Source: Apostichopus japonicus (lineage: Eukaryota; Echinodermata; Holothuroidea; Aspidochirotida; Stichopodidae). From it: DNA of 64,000 bases. The DNA is taken from the NCBI RefSeq assembly GCF_037975245.1, contig NC_092577.1, positions 31,555,398-31,619,397 of the forward strand, written 5' to 3'. The position numbers and the translations under genes were made by a program. The notes under the pieces are model-generated. The model was not told where the DNA came from and made no database searches. It saw only the letters and a program-made list of their open reading frames with translations. This document shows, one piece after another, positions 55,649 through 64,000 of this stretch. Position 1 is the first letter of the stretch, and the number at the start of each line of letters is the position of its first letter.

Positions 55649-58600
55649 CTGGAAAGAAAAGAAAGTGATTTATTTGTCAGAGCCATAAATGAATGACTCC
55701 CTGTTGTAAATAGAGGGGAATACATTTAAAAGAGCACTGGCCTTTTCAATTCCTCTGCATCTTGGAAGTAACCCCGAAGAAACCGTGGACAAAACGTGGT
55801 AAAGTTTGGCACTTTTTGTGTCTATTTTGAGACGATGTTGGCAAATAATTTGGACACGATATTTATCATGTTTCTATTATGACGTTATTATATCTAAGGA
55901 GTTTGTTTATCAATCTCAAAAGAAAATAAATATATAAACATGATTACAACTAAAATATACAAAACATGTGTAATAACATTGTGTATACACCATAGTAAAT
56001 ATGTCTGACATTCTAAGTACCAACCCACCACCCCCACTCCATAGCCCGTTTCCCACCCTAGAACCCTCCGCCACCTCACAACCACTCCAACTTTGTTCTA
56101 GTTCTTGTACAAATGAGTTTTCAATGACATTATGACATTGATTTATATGTTCCCATAGGTATATGTTTTTTATAATGAAAATATATCTTCCCACCCTAGT
56201 TGCACTTAATTGGCTGGATATTCTTTACAACAACAATTTCAACAACAAAAAACTCTGATCTTGTCGCGTGGCGTAAGTTGTTTTACCATCTTTCGTCGCA
56301 GAACAGGTGTTATGCAGAGTTATAGTCCCTTAGTTACCAATTGTTAGTTTCCTGGAGAGGCTTTGCCGTGTACATCACGCATTACGTGCGCACCTACATG
56401 TTTCTACTAAGGGCGGGCAGGGGCGGGGGGGGGGGTGGTGGAGGCTAAGATCTAAGATTCTAAGTCGTCCCGGAGGGAAGGGGTTTAATGGCAGTGGTGT
56501 CACCTCCCTTTTGAGAAATGTTGGTAAAATGGAGGGTGCTAGGATTCAAAATGCTGCTATATTTTGTAAACGATTTTGAACAGTTGATGATGATTGAATT
56601 AAGCGATGTTGAAGAGTTTCAAAATGATAGGTTGTACCGCATATACGTTTTACAGATTTATGTTCTGTATAGTATGAATTTTGGAAACTTCTCTCTGTCA
56701 GTGAGGCTGATGGGTGGGGTGTAGTAGAGCTGGGGGGGGGGGCTGAGCCCTCTGATTTTTCCGGGGGATAAGGCATCCAGGCTCTGAAGTAGTCCTATAC
56801 GTGATTGCGCTCCTGGCACAAACAGATTGAAAAACCCTACACCGTTTCGTAAGCCAACTCTCATTATATAACAATTCGCACGCCTCTGATCATCTGTACT
56901 AATTTCAATTCATTGAATATACTTACTGCTTCAGTACTAATGCTGGTCGGAAGATATATCCTGGGGAATAGACGTATCGCTGATTGGTCAAAATGGCGTC
57001 CATGCAACCTTTCATAACATGCTCCGGTTTAAGCATTGGCAGGACAGATGGATATCTAGAAATATCAAAGAAACACATTTATTGAGAACTGTCATTGCCA
57101 AGTCACTTAACTCACTGGTAGCTACCATTTTCAACCAGAACAATTAAAGATTACCGCATTTGAGATTTTCGCTACATAGGGATGAAGACGGAAAGGGCGG
57201 GGAACGTGTAGGACCACCCATGTGTGCTTTGATAAATAGCCGACTTTCTGTTGTTATGACATAACATATCGTAACAATACCACATTTAGGCATCATTTTG
57301 TGTTGCCGATAACGAAAGTTACTGCAATATAACTAACTGCTCTAAGCCTCGGTGGTGAATGTGATCAACAAATCCGAACTTTTTGCAGTTCATTGAAGTG
57401 AGACTCACTGACCTTATTGGGTGACAACTTCATTATCGATGGCGAGATTGTCCAGAAATAAAAGCGTTACTTCAAATGGAGGGCGGCATTCAAACAAAAA
57501 TAAAAATGTCACCTTATGGCAGAGGGCGACATTGACAAAATGAAAGCGTTACTTTAAAATGCAGGGCGACACTCGTAGAACGTAAAAGCTTAACTTGAAT
57601 GTTTGCATGACGTGAACCCCCGAGCTAATTTTTCGAGGTTCAATATTATCAGATTCAATTGCACGAGCAACTTAAGTAATTTATTAAGAAATACTTCAAA
57701 AACGTGGTTCTTACCCAACTTCAACACCAGCAAACATTCCTGTATTCATGAAGAAAGGGTGGATTATAGTGGAGTGCACTCCTTGATTTTCGTAGAGTTT
57801 CATATCGTAGTACATGGCTTCTTCCAAACCACAAACTGCATACTTACTGGCACAGTAATCCGCAAGATTCCACACGCCATAAAATCCAGCTACGCTCGCC
57901 ATGGTTACGATGTGGCCGTGGTTATTTTTAAGCATATTGGGAGCGAAAGCTTTGTACAACTGAAGAAAAGAAAAGAAATACATTTTTATGAATCCGAGGT
58001 ACGTTGCAGGGTTTTCTATGAGGTGGTGCTTTTACTGAGGATGTGGACCATTTTACTGAACTTCGTTCATGGGGAGGAGTCTATTTTTGCATACTTATGG
58101 ATTTTTAGAAGTATAATGTTTACTATATTTTGCTTCCATATCAATTCGTTTGGATGCAGCAAGTTAGTGTTCACCCCCACCCTACCCACCCCCCCCCCTC
58201 TCGCAGTAAGAACGGAGCCCAGAAAATGTGGACCTCGCACCCCCTGCTGCATATACGCTCCACAGAAGATACAGTCGGATGTGACGTTGTCTGAAATGGC
58301 TTCAAGAAGTGGTGCTGGTGTGCGCGGGGAGCGTATTTTTTTCCCCAGGACGAACGTGGGCATCGGCCAATCAAATCCCTGGATTCCAAACATGTGACGC
58401 CTTTTCAAAAAACATGTTCTGAATCTTTTTTCCTAGTTTTGACCCCAGATTATGAACGACAATCCTTCATTTTCACATAATGTGGATCCCTAACCCACTT
58501 TCTAAACCCTAACTCTGATTTTAAACGAATTTGTAAATTCCTGTAAAACCTGAAACCCACCTTCGTCCTGGGGAAAAAATACGCGTGCGGGGATGAAGGG

Positions 58601-60013
58601 GTCGCTCTTATTAGAAACTTTCTTTACATTACAGTAGGGCTTGGAGTGGGCTAAATTGAGTATTGATATACCCTTGTGCAATTTTCAAAACATGACCTGG
58701 AATGTTCCTGCCCGGGTCACGATAATTAAAAGCCTCCTTACCCACATAGCCGCTTTCACGTTGACATCAATAGTCCTATGGAGCAGCTTATCCGGCGTGT
58801 CCAATAATGTCGTCCCATTCACGACTCCTGCGTTGTTCACCAAAATCGTGACGTCACCGACATCCTTTGTTACGTCAGCAGCGGCCTTGTACACGTCCTC
58901 ACTACTCGCAACGTTGACTTTATACGCAAACGCTTTCCCGCCTAAAGAGGTACACTCTTCAGCTACTGCTTTGGCTCCATCCACATTGATATCCCACAAG
59001 ACCACTGTGGCGCCTCTCTTGGTAAACTCGAGGGCGTACAGCCTACCAAATCCGCACGCTCCCCCTGTGATCAATACTATTTCATTACTAACGTCCTTCT
59101 TTGTGCGCAGAAAGCTTGGTATGCAAAAGACAACCAGAGAGACCAGGCTGTAATAAGTAATCTTGACCAGAAGCCAAAGAAACTGTACAACGAAGACGAC
59201 ACCACTACAGGAATAGGGGCAAATAAGTGGACAAAATAAAAAAGAAAATGAATAGTGGCTATGATCTCGAAGGGGTCAACTTATTATTGGACATGGCATC
59301 GCATATCAAATATGAAATTAAAATTCACAAATACTTTCCAAGGAATCATTTCTGCACGAATATACACATGCGCCCCTCCATAGGCGTAGGAGCCCAATTT
59401 GATTTGGGGGGCTGTAACGACTTGCCCGAAAAATATAACCAAAATTTTTCGCGCGCGTGCTTGCAACATCTTAAGGTGCATTTCATATAGGCATGCATCG
59501 GTTATTACATCGCATGCCAATAACATACAATCATATGCCGTGTTTTTACCCCTTTCATATTGGTTATAATTATTGGGGAAGTCGTTACAATAATAACGAT
59601 AATAATATAAGTTTAACCATTGAAAAACACATTGCAATTTATTTTTCTTTCGGTAGGTGCCCGAATAATTCTCAGCATATTGCCCGAATTTTCACAAAAA
59701 TATTTGGTTGGGGGCTGCAGCCCCCAGCCCCCCGCCTCCTACGCGTATGCGCCAGCATACGGGTCCCTTCGCTGTCGAGTGTGAATGAAAAGTGAAACCA
59801 CAAATGGCTTGTTCCATCTGTGTGAGAGATTCTTGCTTATAACACACACAGGGGATACAGTTAGTTTATATCATATTCATCGGTACAATATATATCTCAA
59901 CATATCTTAACATATATATTGATATATATATATATAGGCATATATATATATATATATTTATTTATTTATATATATATATATATTTTATATATATATATAT
60001 ATATTTATTTATA

Positions 60014-60092
<79 letters not shown>

Positions 60093-60572
60093 AGATATAT
60101 ATTGAGATATATATTGAGATATATATATAGAGAGAGAGAGAGGTAGTCGGTATGCGACTTGTATAGCTCGAGGTCGTGAACTGCCGCAGAAAGGCATTCC
60201 AAGGCGAATCAGACTTTCCCATGGGGAGTTGAACTTGAGACAACTCGCATAACAGCCTTGCACCATGAATCTATTGTACCCCGTCACGTATGGCTACATA
60301 ATACATTTATACCATATATCTACAAAGCAAATGACTACATTGGAATTCACACGCGACGTGCTCTTCGTATTTGCTAGTATGTGTGTATGACATTATTAGA
60401 ACGTAAGTATCCAATGTAGCTGTGGTCAACTGGGAACAGCTGTTAGAAATATCACCATGATATACAAATTTATAAGAGGGGCCATTCCCATCATCGTGCC
60501 AAGCTTATTTACAGTCAATTGAATACGAGTTTGAAAATGATTAATATATACAACTAACCTTACTAAAGACAT
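55555..60572 (-). CDS. SDR16C-type short-chain dehydrogenase 2, five exons, 314 aa
   Basis: Exons on the minus strand: 60559-60572, 58742-59204, 57715-57959, 56927-57055 and 55555-55648, 945 nt in frame. The N-terminal membrane segment lies at about residues 7-34. Then come TGGACGFG (51-58), LWDIN after beta-2 (acidic, NAD-type), NNAG, Ser181 and YCASK (194-198), a complete SDR catalytic set. The C-terminus is [11 protein letters not shown]. The last three introns have the same positions and phases (0, 2, 2) as in SDR 1, so the two are paralogues, but the first intron differs. Likely an ER or lipid-droplet retinol or steroid dehydrogenase; substrate unknown. Confidence 0.9.
56927..57055 (-). 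CDS. SDR 2 exon 4
   Basis: 129 nt, acceptor TATTTCTAG, donor GTAAGT, phase 2-2. It encodes [20 protein letters not shown], then [17 protein letters not shown]. Confidence 0.93.
57715..57959 (-). CDS. SDR 2 exon 3: catalytic Ser/Tyr/Lys
   Basis: Acceptor TTTTCTTCAG, donor GTAAGA, phase 0 in and 2 out. It encodes [26 protein letters not shown] and DYCASKYAV, then [11 protein letters not shown]. The 264-aa plus-strand frame over it is a shadow. Confidence 0.94.
58322..58592. mobile_element. Inverted-repeat element in SDR 2 intron 2
   Basis: The arm GCGTATTTTTTTCCCCAGGA followed by CGAACGTGGG (58331-58360) is inversely repeated as CCCACCTTCGTCCTGGGGAA AAAATACGC (58556-58584). Arms are about 37 bp with few mismatches; the spacer is about 195 bp. 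It looks like a hairpin MITE. Confidence 0.65.
58742..59204 (-). CDS. SDR 2 exon 2: membrane helix and nucleotide-binding half
   Basis: Acceptor TATTCCTGTAG, donor ATGTGG|GTAAGG. The frame extends upstream of the apparent ATG at 59074 to include the hydrophobic segment and [12 protein letters not shown], so that ATG is internal. Confidence 0.92.
59370..59760. mobile_element. Candidate MITE with GGCGTAGGAG ends
   Basis: CATAGGCGTAGGAGCCCAAT at the left and CCGCCTCCTACGCGTATGCG at the right are inverted. Internal direct features are TTGCCCGAAAAATATAACCA and ATTGCCCGAATTTTCACAAA. The palindrome GGGGCTGCAGCCCC is at 59711-59724. It lies between SDR 2 exons 1 and 2. Confidence 0.55.
59894..60141. 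repeat. Compound (TA)n / TTTATTTA / TATTGAGATA / (GA)n microsatellite
   Basis: About 240 bp of TA dinucleotides with TTTATTTA interruptions, then three ATATATTGAGAT units and a short GA tract. IYIYI open frames on both strands are artefacts. Confidence 0.95.
60559..60572 (-). CDS. SDR 2 exon 1 (first 14 coding nt)
   Basis: The minus strand has acceptor TTTTTCAG before 60594, then UTR to ATG TCT TTA GTA AG and donor GTTAGT. Joined to the next exon it reads [20 protein letters not shown]. The choice rests on phase and the donor/acceptor pair, without any other N-terminal candidate. Confidence 0.55.
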
Positions 60573-60594
60573 CTTGATTTTCGTCTGAATAGGG

Positions 60595-62755
60595 CTGAAA
60601 AAGATATGAAGATTTTTTTATGTATATATAATGGCGCTTTTCTTTATGTGCACCAATATTTTAACGAGGGTTACCAACAATACAAAGAGGGGCACAATAC
60701 AGCGGTATTATGTAACTTATTGTGACACATGTACAGATAGGAGGGGGTGGGGCACGGCCCTCTGTACCCCGGACTGGCTACGCGTCTGATTATAAAGAAC
60801 TGAAATAAGTCATTTAAGGAAACCTCAATAAGTGCTTCCAATGCCGTACGTATATTTCTTCCTACACCATATTACATATACGGGTGTAAATATACTTCAT
60901 GGCACGATATTTATTTTTTGGTTGCTGTATATTCTTTTCAGTTGTCACCATCCTAACGAGACTGACTATTGATAAGAACGTGCGACCCCTGACGAGAGAG
61001 TGGATGGTGTGGGGCTATGGGTGGGGCGATGGGGGTAAGGCTCGGACCCGATGTAAATGAAGAGGCAAGGGAAAATATGGGATGACAATAACTTTTCTCA
61101 TTTTTTTATAATATACTAAAGGAAAAATCATTTTAACATGGTGGCCCGGTGTTATAATTTCCCTTGATAATTTCGACAGTGAATCTGAGACATTGAATTA
61201 TATTGTTCCATTACAACTTGCCTAACCAATATAGCGGTATGAATCGAATTACTCGTCCAACAGGATAAACACGCAATGGGGGACCTATTTTGAGGAAATT
61301 TAAAGACGAATTTGTCGAAGCAACGTATTTTAGGCATACATAATACCAACTGGTCCAGCGAGTACGTTTATTTTATGTGATTTGAGTCATGAGAAGACTT
61401 AATAATTATCTGATACAATTAATGAGTTATAATTAAACTTGACAGCGTCACTAGTCCAGTCGCAAATCCTTATCAAGTTGAAACAAATGTAGTTCAAAAT
61501 TAGTGCAATTACTAATTACTTTGTAAACTTACCTGTGGTGATTCTCCGTAAATTTCCGTTTATGTCAGAATAAGTAAGGTTCACTTCGGGAGTTTTGATA
61601 ACTCTGCGGACTAAGATATCGTGAAATATTAGGCCCTCATCAAAACCACATTCAAGCAAAGTAAAAACAATATTAATACTGGCCGAGGCAAGGACTTTGC
61701 ATTCCAATGCCACAATACAAAAACTGCAGACGTTTGTCATATATGTCAGCTGTATACACTACGCAAACGATTTTTCGCAATGCCCAACAGGACTGACCCT
61801 TGACGGCTAAGGTCGGGCTGATTTGCCGTCACAAATATCCATCCCATTACATTTAGTAAGACGATGCTATCTGTGGCCTACATTTGCAAATTCGCTTAAA
61901 GAGAAACTGTCTTTTTCTCTATTGACCCAAGGTCCCTACAAAACAGCTCTCTGTATTATTATTTGAGGAGCCTGCCCGAGCTAGTGTAATGAATTTTGCT
62001 ACGTATGGAGAGGGAGTTAGCTATGAATCAAAAATTTATATCGAAATAAATACATTTATATATTTATATAGTTTCTCCTGAAAATGTCCCCCTGGAATTC
62101 AAAAACATGATAATTTATTGATTATTCTGTCGTTATGTTATACAAACAGATGTTTAAAGAAACTGCTTTCCTTTAAATCGCATATGGTCAAAAAGGGTAA
62201 ATAACTTCTTCTTTCTTATCAAAAGTTAAATCTCGGCAATAAATAATTTGTACGGGTGTAAAGGTTACTTTGGACAGTAAACAGTACAAAGTTGATCACT
62301 GACCGCATGATCATTTATGCACTTCTCTCTAGACAAATATAATGCATATGTATCACGTTTTATGAATATTCATTGCACAACGATGACCATAATACACTTG
62401 GAATGCCTTTCCATGTCATCGGTGTTATAGATGAAGCTGTCGGTAACTAATTTAGTTGTGCCTCACGGCTCTCGCCATTAGTTAGGCAGATATCAGCAAA
62501 ATTATGTAACAATATGGCATTTTTTCATACAAGCATGAGTTTTGGCACACAGGTAGATGACACCCTAAGTAACATTTTCAGAAGTGGAGTCATCGCGAAA
62601 AAGTCCCACGTCAGCCGTGGCGACCATTTTACAAAATGGCCACCAAAATCTCTGTTTGCTACGAGGATTTGACCTTTAAAACCTAATATAGAGATAATTG
62701 GAGTTGAATTTTCATAGGTGAATGCACTCAATTACATGTACTAGGTACATAGATG
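60595..62755. other. Upstream region of SDR 2, no gene supported
   Basis: A good minus-strand donor (CACCACAG|GTAAGT, exon side starting 61533) may end a 5' UTR exon of SDR 2. The 74-aa frame at 61516-61740 shows no known domain. The stretch 62520-62720 resembles flanking DNA of the decayed element that follows, but without a clear boundary. Confidence 0.4.
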
Positions 62756-62759
62756 GTTA

Positions 62760-64000
62760 GAGATCATGGAGCAGACTTATTTAGAAGACATCAACAATGA
62801 TAGCAAAATCCTTGGCAGCATATCATGCCAGTCAGTAACCAGTACAAGATCGTCCACCTGCTGTAACAGCACTGTTACCACTGTTTCCCGAAGACTCAAA
62901 GTCTGCTGCCATGATAAAGCACTCGTTAGACCAGATAAAGGGAGCAGTAGAAAAACTCAACCCTGGCCGAAAACCAGTGATCACAGAGGATCAGCCCCTC
63001 TACACAATCGCCAAACAGATACAGTGGCAATGGCCTGCAGACTACGGGGAAGATAGTTTTGTCACAGTGCTTGGAGGGTTACACATTGAGATGACTGGAT
63101 TCAAGATGATCGGTGATTGGTTGGAAGATTCAGGCTGGGTAGAGGCAAATGTTCAGTCTGGAGTCACATCAATAGGACCTACAGATTCATTTTGGAGGGC
63201 ATCCCATTTTACTAGAACTAGACATGCACATCAGGTTACGGCTAGTTATTTGTACATACTGCTCAGGAAATCATACGACAACTACAAGGGGACACTAGAT
63301 ACAGAGGTACAACCAGAAGGATTTGACGACTGGCGTGTTCAAAAGAAACAAGGGATACCACAATTTAACTTTTGGTACACGATGTTTCAGTTGGAGCTTC
63401 TTGTCTTGACATATGTGCGAGCACAGCGTGTGGGAGATTTCGCACTGTATACTGATTCCTTAACAAAAATTGCAGCATGGTTCTTCAGCTTGGATCACAC
63501 TACCTATGCTAGATGGATGTCAGTGCATGTACGGGACATGACCAGTCTAAGCAGAACACATCCTGACATTGCTGCAGAATTCAATAAAGGCAATTTTACA
63601 GTATGTACTGTAAGTCAAGACGGCCATTTTCAGCCATAGCCCTTGATCAGGCGCATGAGCAGAACAATGCGATGGTAAAGAGCGATGATGGAGCTATTGG
63701 TTTGACCCAAAAGCCTGATGCTCTCAGATGATGGATGGCTGCCGGCCCAGAGTAAGGATGAACACAGAGTTCGAAGCCTCGATCGAGAGATATCTAAAGA
63801 ATTCAAACCAAGAATCACACCATCACGAACAGACCAAAATTTTGCAAGTTACGTTTGCCAAGCAAGTCCAGCGTATGGTTCAAGTGATGCATGAAGAAAT
63901 GGGCAATCCGTTTCTGGAAGAAACTAATGACTTGCTAAAACTCGACAACAAGGATATTGTTGATCAAGCTGTGACGACCGCAGTGTGCCAGGCAGTAAAG
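62760..64000 (+). pseudogene. Decayed multicopy, probably transposon-linked protein gene, right-truncated
   Basis: The main open piece (62911-63639) encodes WQWPADYGEDSFVTVLGGLH, RTRHAHQVTASYLYILL, QRVGDFALYTDSLTKIAAWF and YARWMSVHVRDM. It ends in a frame change, and the homologous protein continues in other frames. ALDQAHEQNNAMVKSDDGAI then GLTQKPDALR is followed by TGA at the expected Arg, WMAAGPE and TAA. After a further frameshift come FEASIERYLKNSNQ and HEEMGNPFLEETNDLLKLD up to the window edge. I recognise this as a multicopy unnamed protein seen across marine invertebrate genomes; I cannot name its domain. Several stops and frameshifts mean it is not functional. Confidence 0.75.

Noticed and set aside
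57603-58397. 264-aa plus-strand frame
   Set aside because: It is antisense to SDR 2 exon 3 and intron, with no domain of its own.
59919-60287. IYIYI frames on both strands
   Set aside because: Artefacts of the TA dinucleotide tract.
1-64000. CRISPR arrays, bacterial operons, rRNA genes or a defence island
   Set aside because: Nothing of the kind is visible; the window is animal genomic DNA with spliced genes.

Overview
This is a eukaryotic genomic window. It shows long GT-AG introns, many interspersed repeats and microsatellites, and no operons. Tandem EGF modules mixed with HYR (hyalin repeat) modules, together with a leukotriene C4 synthase/MGST2-type enzyme and a ZNF706 orthologue, suggest a marine deuterostome, most likely an echinoderm. 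The species is an inference and cannot be read directly from the DNA.

Region 1 (566-26638, + strand) holds the 3' part of one large secreted or extracellular-matrix gene whose 5' end lies left of the window. I assembled 26 coding exons from splice sites and reading phase. In order they encode a VWC-like cysteine motif, 12 EGF, a four-cysteine HYR variant, 5 EGF, another variant HYR, 3 EGF, HYR + variant HYR, EGF, HYR + variant HYR, 2 EGF, HYR + variant HYR, EGF, HYR, HYR and stop. That is 24 EGF and 10 HYR-type modules. Every intron after the VWC pair is phase 1. The introns are full of repeats: tRNA-like SINEs, a LINE 3' end with a (TTTAC)n tail, a 384-bp (GGGA)n array and several local duplications.

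Region 2 (31815-36656, - strand) is a complete five-exon short-chain dehydrogenase of the SDR16C type (HSD17B11/RDH10/epidermal retinol dehydrogenase 2 group), 310 codons. Head-to-head with it, region 3 (37564-41749, + strand) is a five-exon MAPEG enzyme of 161 aa with the glutathione-binding and catalytic residues of LTC4S/MGST2. Region 4 (46771-47991, + strand) is ZNF706, two coding exons, 75 aa. Region 5 (55555-60572, - strand) is a second SDR16C gene, five exons, 314 codons, with the same last three intron positions and phases as the first. Lipid or retinoid dehydrogenases thus flank an eicosanoid/glutathione-type membrane enzyme; whether they work together is unknown. Region 6 (about 62760-64000, + strand) is a decayed copy of a multicopy, probably transposon-linked protein, running off the right edge.

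The most interesting observations are these. The four-cysteine HYR variant is consistently paired with ordinary HYR in a triplicated EGF-HYR-HYR4C block. Two neighbouring EGFs each have an extra cysteine. A MITE-like element abuts a splice donor of the first SDR gene and has a second copy beyond ZNF706. A SINE family carries two different tRNA-like heads. Hammerhead-core-like hairpin motifs recur in three or four places.
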